Origin: Bacillota bacterium
Lineage (GTDB): Bacteria; Bacillota; Bacilli; Bacillales; Cytobacillaceae
NCBI GenBank assembly: GCA_030705745.1
Contig: JAUZPT010000151.1
Span: forward strand, 1 to 7,130
DNA length: 7,130 nucleotides
Direction: 5' to 3'
The position numbers and the translations under genes were made by a program. Of this stretch, positions 1 to 6,179 are shown in pieces. Each line of letters starts with the position of its first letter. The stretch's first letter is position 1. The notes beneath the pieces were generated by a model. That model made no database searches and was not told the origin of the DNA. It saw only the letters and a list, made by a program, of their open reading frames with translations.

Positions 1-1
1 C

Positions 2-238
2 AATGGACAGAGATTGTCGAGTAATTCATACATTGTTTGTAATGGGCCAGTTATCACAGTTGATGGCTATCAACATCCAGCTCCATTTGTCATTTCTGCG
101 ATTGGCGATCCTGATGTACTATCGGCAGCATTAAATATTACGGGCGGAGTTAAAGATCAGCTTGTTAATGATAATATTGTGTTTACGCTTGAAAAAAAAG
201 ACGAAATCGTCTTTGAACCAATTTTAGGTAATTCGTAA
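2..238 (+). CDS. ylxW: YlxW-like DUF881 protein, C-terminal part (5' truncated by window edge)
   Basis: The reading frame is open from the window edge, so the TTG at 14 is internal rather than a start. The residues NGQRLSSNSYIVCNGPVITV and, later, the AIGDPDVLSAALNITGG stretch match the C-terminal part of DUF881 proteins: an (I)NGQR motif, a (C)xGPxIxVDG strand, then an AIGDP-x-L helix. The family is a division-cluster protein of Firmicutes with an N-terminal membrane anchor (outside this window) and an extracytoplasmic domain. Its biochemical role is not known. The same motif recurs in the next gene, so the two are tandem paralogues. The symbol follows from position (the ylxW-ylxX-sbp-ftsA order of B. 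subtilis) and from the domain. The frame ends in TAA, 45 to 54 bases before the candidate starts of ylxX. Confidence 0.85.
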   Translation, partial: NGQRLSSNSYIVCNGPVITVDGYQHPAPFVISAIGDPDVLSAALNITGGVKDQLVNDNIVFTLEKKDEIVFEPILGNS

Positions 239-550
239 TAAAGGATTTTGCTGTCCACAAAAAGAAAAAGGTAAAAAGGTTAGGTGAGTCAGGTGGACAA
301 GGCAAGAACGAGAAGCTTTACAATCGTGGCTGCCATTATTGGGTTTATGATTGCCATTCAATTCCAGACAGTCAAAAAGCCAGTTGTAAGAGATACAAGG
401 GATATTTGGCAACTTCGGGAAGATTTACTGAAGGAAAAAGAATTGGAGTCCAATCTTTTGCGTGAAATTCGGTCCAACGAAGAAAAACTGTCCGCTTACG
501 ATTCAAAGAGGAAGCTTAGTAAAGAAGAAACTTTAAAAGAAACACTGAAT

Positions 551-553
551 TAG
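551..553 (+). other. In-frame amber stop inside ylxX
   Basis: TAG lies between the codons for LKETLN and LKVEAGLTE. The flanking residues read as one continuous YlxX-type sequence, where I would expect an acidic or polar residue; GAG, CAG or AAG to TAG is a single base change. The stop falls at the junction between the N-terminal membrane-anchor/coiled-coil part and the DUF881 domain. Confidence 0.8.
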
Positions 554-1024
554 TTGAAAGTTGAAGCAGGCCTTACCGAAATTTCAGGTCCAGGCATTAT
601 TTTGAAAATCGAACCTGTTTATGAGGCCATGAAACCAGGAGAAACCGTTTCAACTGTTGCACCTGAGCTTTTAAAAAGGCTCTTGAACGAATTGAATATG
701 TATGAAGCAAAATATGTTTCTATCGATGGTCAGAGAATCATCAATACTACCGTGATTCGAGATATTAACAAGGACACGAAAATTGATGGTCATACTGTAA
801 GTACGCTCCCTGTAGAGGTAAGAGTTGTTGTAGATAATATGAATACCGCCCAAAAATTGTATAATAGGATGCAGGTTTCCAAATCGGTCGAAGAGTTTTT
901 CATTGACAATTTAAGATTGACAGTTTCGCAACCGAAGGCTGTCATTCAGATCCCAGCATATGAGAATCCCATACATATAAGAGATATGGTACCAGTCGAC
1001 ACTGAAAAAGGAGGCAATTCTTGA
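554..1024 (+). CDS. Possible separately translated DUF881 domain of split ylxX
   Basis: This is the part of ylxX after the amber codon, 156 codons if the TTG directly abutting the TAG (TAGTTG) is used. It contains the whole DUF881 domain (GPGIIL near the start, IDGQRIINTTVIRD in the middle, PAYENPIH near the end) but lacks the membrane anchor and has no signal peptide of its own, so a product made this way would stay in the cytoplasm. I see no convincing Shine-Dalgarno sequence upstream of 554; translation would need termination-reinitiation from the first fragment. An ATG at 628 exists in frame but would remove the first conserved strand. Listed because the frame is intact and coupled to sbp, not because independent translation is likely. 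Confidence 0.35.
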   Translation: MKVEAGLTEISGPGIILKIEPVYEAMKPGETVSTVAPELLKRLLNELNMYEAKYVSIDGQRIINTTVIRDINKDTKIDGHTVSTLPVEVRVVVDNMNTAQKLYNRMQVSKSVEEFFIDNLRLTVSQPKAVIQIPAYENPIHIRDMVPVDTEKGGNS

Positions 1025-1386
1025 TGTGGCTTCCATTTTTAGGGCTAATTATCGGAGTGTTTCTGGGCTTTCTTACAGATATACGAATTCCTGAGGAATA
1101 TGCCAATTATCTTTCGATCGCAGTATTGGCAGCTTTCGATACATTATTCGGTGGAATAAGAGCCCATTTGCAAAACATATATGATGAGAAGGTATTTGTT
1201 TCAGGTTTTTTCTTTAATATCCTTTTAGCTGCAAGTTTAGCTTTTCTAGGTGTTCATCTTGGTGTAGACTTATATTTAGCAGCAGTATTTGCGTTTGGTG
1301 TCCGATTATTCCAAAATATTGCGGTTATCCGAAGAATATTATTGACAAAATGGTCCACGACCAAACAAAAATTAGAAAAAAAGTGA
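1024..1386 (+). CDS. sbp: Small basic protein Sbp (DUF1290 membrane protein)
   Basis: The 120-residue product starts MWLPFLGLIIGV and has several hydrophobic segments: about residues 3-17, a second around SIAVLAAFDTLF, and a long hydrophobic stretch from VFVSGFFFNILL to YLAAVFAFGV. It ends with a basic tail (RRILLTKW...KQKLEKK). The motifs YLSIAVLAAFDTLFGGIRAHL and GVRLFQNIAVIRR are characteristic of the DUF1290 family, known as Sbp in Bacillus and sitting just upstream of ftsA. Its molecular function is not established. I chose ATG at 1024 because it gives the family N-terminus MWLP and overlaps the upstream TGA by one base; the TTG at 1021 would add one Met. The Shine-Dalgarno AAAGGAGG at 1007-1014 suits either. 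The overlap suggests coupling to ylxX translation. Confidence 0.93.
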   Translation: MWLPFLGLIIGVFLGFLTDIRIPEEYANYLSIAVLAAFDTLFGGIRAHLQNIYDEKVFVSGFFFNILLAASLAFLGVHLGVDLYLAAVFAFGVRLFQNIAVIRRILLTKWSTTKQKLEKK

Positions 1387-1393
1387 ATTTTTT

Positions 1394-1420
1394 AAAGGGA
1401 ATACTGTAGTTGTGACGAAT
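1394..1420 (+). promoter_or_regulatory. Candidate sigma-H promoter for ftsAZ
   Basis: AAAGGGAAT at 1394-1402 and CGAAT at 1416-1420, separated by 13 bases, resemble the sigma-H consensus (RWAGGAxxT, about 13-14 bases, HGAAT) with one clear mismatch (G for A in the -35 element). In B. subtilis one ftsAZ promoter is sigma-H dependent and raises FtsAZ levels at sporulation onset; this site sits in the matching place, about 90 bases before ftsA. Assignment is by eye. Confidence 0.5.
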
Positions 1421-1508
1421 AATTTTATTTAAGATATCACAAAGCGTCAATAAAATGTAGAAATTAAATGCTTGGCTAATTATTAGATGCTAAAGGAGGT
1501 GCCAGTGA

Positions 1509-2795
1509 ATGAACAGCAATGAAATATATGTAAGTCTTGACATCGGTACATCCAGTGTAAAAGTTATCATTGGGGAAATGGTCAACGACTCACTAAACAT
1601 AATTGGTGTTGGCAATGTCCATTCCGAGGGTTTAAGGAAAGGATCGATTGTTGATATAGATGGAACAGTTCATTCAATTAAAAGGGCAATTGAACAAGCT
1701 GAAAGAATGATAGGAATGGAAATAAGACAAGTCATTGTCGGAATATCCGGAAATCATGTCATGCTTCAGCCGTGTCATGGCGTTGTAGCTGTTTCGAGTG
1801 AAAATCGGGAAATTACAAATGATGATGTTGCAAGGGTAATCGATGCTGCTCAAGTTGTTTCAATTCCCCCTGAAAGAGAAATTATTGATGTCATCCCAAG
1901 ACAGTTTATTGTCGACGGACTAGATGAAATCAATGACCCCCGTGGAATGATTGGTGTTAGGCTAGAAATGGAAGGGACCATCATTACGGGATCGAAAACC
2001 ATTTTACATAATACGCTTCGCTGCGTGGAACGGGCCGGATTGGATATTTTGGACATAACTTTGCAGCCTTTGGCTGCTGCATCTTTTGCTCTTTCTAAAG
2101 ACGAAAAGAATTTAGGCGTAGCATTGGTTGATGTCGGTGGCGGTTCTACTTCCATAGCTGTTTTTGAACAAGGCCATCTCAGGGCAACGAGCGTAATTCC
2201 AATTGGAGGAGAACACCTGACAAAGGATCTTTCAATCGGATTGAGAACGTCTACCGAGGATGCAGAAAAAATAAAAATAAAACATGGACATGCTTTTTAT
2301 GATGATGCATCTGAAGAGGAAGTTTTCAGTGTTCCCATTATCGGAAGCGACCAGCATCAACAATTTAATCAACTTGAAATTTCTGATATTATAGAAGCAA
2401 GGATGGAAGAAATTTTCGAACTCGTATCCAATGAGTTAAAGAGGCTTGGTGAAAGTGATTTACCGGGAGGTTTTGTTTTAACCGGTGGAGTGGCAAATAT
2501 GCCGGGTGTGATGGATCTTGCTCAAGAAATTTTCCAAAACCGCGTCAGAATTGCCTTCCCGGACTATATTGGTGTTCGTGAACCACAATTTACCACTGCC
2601 GTAGGGCTCATTAAATTCGCATATAATAATGCAAAATTGAGAGGCGGATTGGCAGGGGTGCCATTGCCAGTTTCTGAACCGAAGGAAAAGCGAATTCCTA
2701 AACAGCATCAGCAACCAAAAGTGAAACAGGAAAAAATTCCGGAAGAAAAGGTTTCATCGAAAGTGAAAAAATTCCTGGGTTATTTTTTTGAATAG
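1509..2795 (+). CDS. ftsA: Cell division protein FtsA
   Basis: FtsA is the actin-like ATPase that binds FtsZ and tethers the Z ring to the cytoplasmic membrane. The 428-residue product has the actin-fold landmarks: phosphate-1 loop SLDIGTSSVKVIIGE (about 9-23), the FtsA-specific SHS2/1C subdomain (about 85-165), phosphate-2 loop VDVGGGSTS (207-215) and the adenosine motif GFVLTGGVANMPG (321-333). A variable basic, Gln/Lys-rich linker (about 385-412) leads to a C-terminal amphipathic helix, KVSSKVKKFLGYFFE, which is the membrane-targeting sequence. The length is normal for Bacillus. The start ATG has an excellent Shine-Dalgarno, AAAGGAGGTG at 1492-1501, with a 7-base gap. ftsZ follows after 42 bases with no obvious promoter or terminator between, so the two are most likely one transcript. 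Confidence 0.98.
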   Translation: MNSNEIYVSLDIGTSSVKVIIGEMVNDSLNIIGVGNVHSEGLRKGSIVDIDGTVHSIKRAIEQAERMIGMEIRQVIVGISGNHVMLQPCHGVVAVSSENREITNDDVARVIDAAQVVSIPPEREIIDVIPRQFIVDGLDEINDPRGMIGVRLEMEGTIITGSKTILHNTLRCVERAGLDILDITLQPLAAASFALSKDEKNLGVALVDVGGGSTSIAVFEQGHLRATSVIPIGGEHLTKDLSIGLRTSTEDAEKIKIKHGHAFYDDASEEEVFSVPIIGSDQHQQFNQLEISDIIEARMEEIFELVSNELKRLGESDLPGGFVLTGGVANMPGVMDLAQEIFQNRVRIAFPDYIGVREPQFTTAVGLIKFAYNNAKLRGGLAGVPLPVSEPKEKRIPKQHQQPKVKQEKIPEEKVSSKVKKFLGYFFE

Positions 2796-2837
2796 ACGGG
2801 GCGTTAGAGGAATCTCGACGAATTAGGAGGATTTTTA

Positions 2838-3980
2838 ATGTTAGAGTTTGATAATAATTTAGATCATCTAGCTACGATAAAAGTCATCGGTGTAGGCGGC
2901 GGTGGAAACAATGCGGTTAACCGAATGATTGAACACGGTGTACAGGGTGTTGATTTTATTGCGGTCAATACAGATGCACAAGCATTGAATTTGTCCAAAG
3001 CCGAGATTAAGATGCAAATTGGCGGCAAACTAACGAGAGGATTGGGAGCAGGAGCTAATCCAGAAGTAGGGAAAAAAGCAGCTGAAGAAAGCAGAGAACA
3101 GCTTGAAGAGGTGCTTAGAGGCGCTGATATGGTTTTTGTTACCGCAGGAATGGGTGGCGGTACTGGAACTGGAGCAGCACCAGTTATTGCACAAATTGCG
3201 CGTGACCTCGGAGCATTGACGGTTGGAGTTGTAACAAGACCTTTCACTTTTGAAGGGAAAAAACGCCAAAATCAAGCTTCAGGTGGAATTTCATCAATGA
3301 AGGAATCTGTTGATACTTTGATTGTCATTCCAAATGACCGACTTCTTGAAATTGTCGACAAAAGCACTCCTATGCTTGAAGCATTCCGTGAAGCGGATAA
3401 TGTTCTTCGCCAAGGTGTACAAGGTATCTCTGATTTGATTGCCGTTCCAGGTTTAATCAATCTCGACTTTGCCGATGTAAAAACAATTATGTCGAATAAA
3501 GGTTCAGCACTAATGGGTATTGGTGTCGCTGCAGGTGAAAACCGTGCGGCTGAGGCTGCAAAGAAAGCAATTAGTTCACCATTACTTGAAACTTCCATTG
3601 ACGGTGCACAGGGTGTTCTAATGAACATTACAGGCGGAATCAATTTGAGCCTATACGAAGTGCAGGAAGCTGCTGATATCGTTGCTTCTGCATCAGACCA
3701 AGAAGTGAACATGATTTTTGGTTCAGTAATCAACGAAAATTTAAAAGACGAAATCATTGTTACAGTGATTGCTACTGGGTTTAATGAAGAATCTTCCCAA
3801 CAAAAAATGGCGAGGCCATCTTTTGGGCAGGCAAAAGCTCCAATCGGCACGATCAAAAGAGAGCCGAAAAGAGAAGAGGTTCAGGTTCAGCAGCATGAAC
3901 CTGTTCGAAATAATTCTGTTTCACAAGAGGATGCGCTGGATATCCCAACTTTCCTTCGCAACCGCAATAGAAGACGTTAA
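2838..3980 (+). CDS. ftsZ: Cell division protein FtsZ (tubulin-like GTPase)
   Basis: FtsZ polymerises with GTP into the Z ring that directs vegetative and, during sporulation, polar septation. The 380-residue product has the nucleotide-binding start [14 protein letters not shown] (about 17-30), the tubulin signature [15 protein letters not shown] (104-118), the T7 synergy loop NLDFADVK (208-215, with the catalytic acidic residues), a variable linker (about 317-367), and the conserved C-terminal peptide [13 protein letters not shown] (368-380) that binds FtsA, SepF, EzrA and ZapA-type partners, with its basic tail. All essential motifs are present and the length is usual. Shine-Dalgarno AGGAGG at 2825-2830 lies 7 bases before ATG. 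A Rho-independent terminator begins about 20 bases after the stop, so ftsZ ends the division transcript. Confidence 0.99.
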   Translation: MLEFDNNLDHLATIKVIGVGGGGNNAVNRMIEHGVQGVDFIAVNTDAQALNLSKAEIKMQIGGKLTRGLGAGANPEVGKKAAEESREQLEEVLRGADMVFVTAGMGGGTGTGAAPVIAQIARDLGALTVGVVTRPFTFEGKKRQNQASGGISSMKESVDTLIVIPNDRLLEIVDKSTPMLEAFREADNVLRQGVQGISDLIAVPGLINLDFADVKTIMSNKGSALMGIGVAAGENRAAEAAKKAISSPLLETSIDGAQGVLMNITGGINLSLYEVQEAADIVASASDQEVNMIFGSVINENLKDEIIVTVIATGFNEESSQQKMARPSFGQAKAPIGTIKREPKREEVQVQQHEPVRNNSVSQEDALDIPTFLRNRNRRR

Positions 3981-3998
3981 ACATTATAAGCTGTTATC

Positions 3999-4035
3999 AA
4001 AAGGTATGGTCCCCAACAAAGGCCATACCTTTTTT
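3999..4035 (+). terminator. Rho-independent terminator after ftsZ
   Basis: AAGGTATGG at 4001-4009 pairs exactly with CCATACCTT at 4023-4031, extended by A-T pairs on the outside (3999-4000 with 4032-4033). The loop is 13 bases and a T-run covers 4030-4035. It ends the ftsAZ transcript and separates it from the spoIIG operon. Confidence 0.85.
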
Positions 4036-4135
4036 CTTTGAGCATGAGCCGCCTATTTCCTCCTGCCTTTGCTTCATAGCCTTTCTCCTCCAGTCGATAA
4101 TAATCCCCTTTTTCTAATATGATGATTTTGAAAAA

Positions 4136-4142
4136 TGACAAA
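4136..4142 (+). promoter_or_regulatory. Candidate Spo0A box upstream of spoIIGA
   Basis: TGACAAA matches the 0A-box core TGNCGAA at six of seven positions. It sits about 90 bases upstream of the expected transcription start, about where the distal Spo0A sites lie in the B. subtilis spoIIG promoter. I could not find an equally good box next to the -35 element, so this remains tentative. Confidence 0.35.
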
Positions 4143-4187
4143 TCTTGAATGGTTATGAAAAAAATTCTGTTTTTTTGTTTACAGAAA

Positions 4188-4220
4188 GTGACACACTTCT
4201 AGGTTTTAAGTAGGTATACT
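4188..4220 (+). promoter_or_regulatory. Candidate sigma-A promoter of spoIIG with long spacer
   Basis: TATACT at 4215-4220 is a near-consensus -10 element. GTGACA at 4188-4193 (one mismatch from TTGACA) lies 21 bases upstream, too far for ordinary sigma-A spacing. The B. subtilis spoIIG promoter is known for the same feature (about 22-base spacing), which makes it depend on phosphorylated Spo0A. Conservation of the odd spacing supports the call. The predicted transcript would start near 4227 and give a leader of about 90 bases. Confidence 0.6.
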
Positions 4221-4317
4221 TTTCCGTAAACAGATAACCGCTAAGAACGAATAAGGTGGAAGAATGACAAAAGGATAAATAGTATTCCTGAACTGGCAAT
4301 GTTAAGGGGGAGATGAG

Positions 4318-5247
4318 ATGGCTGTTTATATCGATGTCATCTGGGCGTTAAATGTTTTGTTTGATAGCCTCCTCCTATTTTTAACTGCAATCATCTTAAA
4401 AAGGGAGATTAAGCTCTGGAGAATAGTCGCTGGAGGTTTCATTGGCTCCATAATCGTCCTGCTGTCTGTGACGCCTCTTAGCTCGTATAGCAGTCACCCT
4501 GCTTCAAAAGTATTATGCTCTGTATGCATGATTTTAACAACGTTTGGCTACAAGAGATGGCGTTATTTTACTTCAGGACTTCTCACTCTTTATTTTTCTA
4601 CTTTCATGATCGGAGGAGCATTAATTGGAATTCATTATTTTATACAATATGACCCTCAATTAACAGAAAACGTTTTGCTTGAAAGTGTCAAGGGCTTTGG
4701 TGACCCGATTAGCTGGATTTTTGTCATGGCAGGCTTTCCGCTCGCCTGGCATTTTTCTCGAAAAAAATTAGAGAATATGGAAATGGTTAAAATTCAATTT
4801 GATCAACTTGTAAAAGTTGTTCTTACATTTGGAGACTATTCTTGCGATTTTAGTGGATTAGTAGACAGTGGGAATCAGCTTTATGATCCGATATCGAAAA
4901 TGCCCGTAATGTTCGTATCATTGAAAGCACGTGCTGAAAACATGCCGCAAGAGTTTAAAAAATTAGCTGAAGAAGCTGAATCGCTTATCATGGGTGAAGG
5001 TGAAATATCAGAGGAATGGCAAAATCGAATGAGAGTGATTCCATGCAAGGTCGTTGGACAAGAACATCAGCTCGTCATTGGCGTCAAGCCGGATTCGATT
5101 GTCATCCAAACGAATAAACAAGACTTCGTATATGGAAAAGGTCTAGTTTCCTTTACGATGCAGCAGCTTTCTGCAGATGAAGCATTTGAATGCATCGTCC
5201 ACCCCAAAATGCTTACTGGCCAAAAGCAAGCCGTAAAAGTAAGTTAA
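4318..5247 (+). CDS. spoIIGA: Pro-sigma-E processing protease SpoIIGA
   Basis: SpoIIGA is a membrane aspartic protease that removes the pro-sequence of sigma-E in the mother cell, after a signal (SpoIIR) from the forespore. The 309-residue product, the same length as the B. subtilis protein, has a hydrophobic N-terminal half with about five membrane segments (roughly residues 5-27, 33-52, 62-76, 84-107 and 129-145) and a soluble C-terminal domain. The latter holds the retroviral-type active-site motif [11 protein letters not shown]; its Asp is residue 183, the position of the catalytic Asp reported for B. subtilis. Start ATG at 4318 follows AAGGGGG (4304-4310) with a 7-base gap; the ATG at 4313 is out of frame. 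sigE follows after 44 bases without a terminator, so protease and substrate share one operon. Confidence 0.97.
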   Translation: MAVYIDVIWALNVLFDSLLLFLTAIILKREIKLWRIVAGGFIGSIIVLLSVTPLSSYSSHPASKVLCSVCMILTTFGYKRWRYFTSGLLTLYFSTFMIGGALIGIHYFIQYDPQLTENVLLESVKGFGDPISWIFVMAGFPLAWHFSRKKLENMEMVKIQFDQLVKVVLTFGDYSCDFSGLVDSGNQLYDPISKMPVMFVSLKARAENMPQEFKKLAEEAESLIMGEGEISEEWQNRMRVIPCKVVGQEHQLVIGVKPDSIVIQTNKQDFVYGKGLVSFTMQQLSADEAFECIVHPKMLTGQKQAVKVS

Positions 5248-5291
5248 TAATACTATACTCAAAAATACACAATTTAGAAGGAGGAACTTCC

Positions 5292-6011
5292 ATGAAAAAA
5301 TGGAGACTTCGATTGTCCTACTATTGGTATAAATTTTTAATCAAAATGGGCCTTAAATCGGATGAAGTATATTATATAGGTGGCAGTGAGGCACTCCCTC
5401 CGCCATTAAATAAAGATGAAGAAGAGCTTTTGCTGAGTAAATTGCCAAATGGAGATAAAGCAGCTCGTTCAATTTTAATCGAACGAAATTTACGATTAGT
5501 TGTATATATTGCGAGAAAGTTTGAAAACACAGGAATCAATATCGAAGATTTAATCAGTATTGGTACGATTGGTCTTATTAAAGCGGTAAATACCTTTAAT
5601 CCGGAAAAGAAAATAAAGCTCGCTACATATGCTTCACGTTGCATCGAAAATGAAATACTCATGTACTTAAGAAGGAACAATAAAACACGTTCCGAAGTGT
5701 CATTTGATGAACCTTTGAATATTGACTGGGATGGAAATGAGTTGCTGCTTTCCGATGTCCTTGGGACCGATGAAGACATCATCACAAAGGATTTGGAGGC
5801 AAATGTAGACAGAAAGCTGCTGTCAAAAGCACTTCATCAATTATCCGATCGTGAAAAGCAAATTATGGAGCTTCGGTTTGGACTTGCCAACGGTGAAGAA
5901 AAAACACAGAAGGATGTGGCCGATATGCTGGGAATTTCCCAGTCATATATCTCGCGGTTGGAAAAAAGAATAATAAAAAGGCTTCGCAAGGAATTTAATA
6001 AAATGGTTTGA
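5292..6011 (+). CDS. sigE: RNA polymerase sigma-E factor precursor (pro-sigma-E)
   Basis: Sigma-E is the first mother-cell-specific sigma factor of sporulation. The frame is open further upstream, but ATG at 5292 has GAAGGAGG at 5277-5284 with a 7-base gap and gives 239 residues, the B. subtilis length, so I use it. The N-terminus is an amphipathic, basic pro-sequence ending [12 protein letters not shown]; by family knowledge SpoIIGA cuts near Tyr27-Tyr28, and the conserved Glu25 is present. Sigma-70 region 2 spans about 61-130, including the [17 protein letters not shown] core-binding segment and the -10 recognition helix ([18 protein letters not shown]). The region 4.2 helix-turn-helix ([20 protein letters not shown]) lies at about 205-224. 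Nothing suggests disruption. Expression should follow spoIIGA from the Spo0A-activated promoter. Confidence 0.98.
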   Translation: MKKWRLRLSYYWYKFLIKMGLKSDEVYYIGGSEALPPPLNKDEEELLLSKLPNGDKAARSILIERNLRLVVYIARKFENTGINIEDLISIGTIGLIKAVNTFNPEKKIKLATYASRCIENEILMYLRRNNKTRSEVSFDEPLNIDWDGNELLLSDVLGTDEDIITKDLEANVDRKLLSKALHQLSDREKQIMELRFGLANGEEKTQKDVADMLGISQSYISRLEKRIIKRLRKEFNKMV

Positions 6012-6019
6012 TCCTATTC

Positions 6020-6036
6020 TGAAAAAATATTTTTCA
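6020..6036 (+). other. AT-only-type hairpin just after sigE
   Basis: TGAAAAA (6020-6026) and TTTTTCA (6030-6036) are exact inverted repeats around a 3-base loop, starting 9 bases after the sigE stop. The stem is weak (one G-C pair each strand). It precedes the larger hairpin and may assist termination or protect the sigE 3' end. Confidence 0.45.
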
Positions 6037-6042
6037 ATATAA

Positions 6043-6077
6043 AAAAAGGTAAAAAACAGGGAATTTATTACCTTTTT
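6043..6077 (+). terminator. Probable terminator/attenuator between sigE and sigG
   Basis: AAAAAGGTAA at 6043-6052 pairs perfectly with TTACCTTTTT at 6068-6077 around a 15-base loop. The T-run is the 3' arm itself, giving a symmetrical, moderately weak structure that could act on both strands. It would limit read-through from the spoIIG operon into sigG, which has its own promoter just downstream. Some read-through is likely given the low G-C content of the stem. Confidence 0.65.
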
Positions 6078-6112
6078 GGCATTTTGGGAGTATCCGCAGA
6101 AAAAGTCCAAGT

Positions 6113-6141
6113 GCATATTTTTACTTCTCAGGGAGATACTG
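6113..6141 (+). promoter_or_regulatory. Sigma-F/sigma-G promoter of sigG
   Basis: GCATA at 6113-6117 and GGAGATACTG at 6132-6141, 14 bases apart, match the forespore promoter pattern (GCATA-like -35; GGnnAnAnTw -10, all but the last base). Transcription would start near 6148, about 32 bases before the sigG start codon. By family knowledge sigG is transcribed first by sigma-F and then by sigma-G itself, and its promoter has suboptimal spacing; the 14-base gap seen here would be on the short side. Confidence 0.75.
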
Positions 6142-6156
6142 TTTTTTGTACAGCAG

Positions 6157-6169
6157 CTCCTGCGAGGAG
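6157..6169 (+). promoter_or_regulatory. Leader hairpin sequestering the sigG Shine-Dalgarno
   Basis: CTCCT (6157-6161) is the exact complement of AGGAG (6165-6169) with loop GCG. The 3' arm is the core of the sigG Shine-Dalgarno AGGAGGG (6165-6171), 8 bases before the TTG start, so folding would block ribosome entry. A conserved RBS-occluding hairpin in the sigG leader, together with a weak start codon, has been reported to dampen sigG translation in B. subtilis; this sequence shows the same design. Confidence 0.75.
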
Positions 6170-6179
6170 GGAAAAAGGA

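Larger units (their letters stand above)
284..1024 (+). pseudogene. ylxX: ylxX, DUF881 membrane protein, interrupted by an in-frame amber codon
   Basis: One continuous frame runs from a GTG start to TGA at 1022-1024, broken only by TAG at 551-553. Before the stop there is a short basic N-terminus, a single membrane segment (FTIVAAIIGFMIAIQF, about residues 12-27 from the first GTG) and a charged, probably coiled-coil helix. After the stop comes a full DUF881 domain with the EAGLTEISGPGI entry and the IDGQRI...TTVIRD...IDG core. Two GTG starts are possible: 284 (AAAAAGG at 273-279) or 293, which has a better-placed AGGTGA at 282-287 with a 5-base gap; I favour 293. The gene is a paralogue of the preceding one and overlaps the sbp start by one base (TGATG). 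No frameshift or decay is seen elsewhere, so the stop is either very recent, a sequence error, or tolerated by read-through. The pseudogene label is therefore provisional. Confidence 0.7.
4036..4317 (+). other. ftsZ-spoIIGA intergenic region, no supported gene
   Basis: The first part (about 4036-4115) is markedly pyrimidine-rich on the + strand. On the - strand it holds a possible 26-codon ORF (4077 down to about 4000) starting ATG at 4077-4075 behind GGAGGAG (4091-4085, 7-base gap), but it runs into the ftsZ terminator and resembles nothing I know. The second part (about 4130-4230) carries the presumed spoIIG promoter, followed by an ~90-base leader. In B. subtilis the gene bpr lies between ftsZ and spoIIGA; no protease remnant is visible here. 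Confidence 0.6.

Noticed and set aside
1342..1370. TTGACA box inside the sbp 3' end as an ftsA promoter
   Set aside because: The -35 is perfect, but no acceptable -10 element is found 16-18 bases downstream.
1428..1456. Possible sigma-A promoter (TTTAAG, 17 bases, TAAAAT) before ftsA
   Set aside because: The spacing and the -10 element are fair but the -35 matches only about half the consensus in an AT-rich spacer, so it cannot be told from chance.
1850..2155. 101-codon - strand ORF inside ftsA
   Set aside because: It lies wholly within ftsA, has no credible start signal and resembles no known protein.
3272..3856. 194-codon - strand ORF inside ftsZ
   Set aside because: It is a shadow of the highly conserved ftsZ coding sequence, Ser/Ala/Ile-rich as expected from reverse reading, with no independent support.
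3769..4041. 90-codon + strand ORF over the ftsZ 3' end
   Set aside because: It overlaps ftsZ in another frame, runs through the terminator hairpin and has no recognisable domain or supporting ribosome binding site.
5190..5291. 34-codon N-terminal extension of sigE
   Set aside because: It overlaps the end of spoIIGA, lacks a suitable Shine-Dalgarno and would precede the conserved pro-sequence; the ATG at 5292 has a strong site and gives the family length.
6084..6179. 32-codon N-terminal extension of sigG
   Set aside because: It covers the sigma-F/G promoter and leader hairpin and would not be in the mRNA started near 6148; the TTG at 6180 gives the conserved N-terminus.
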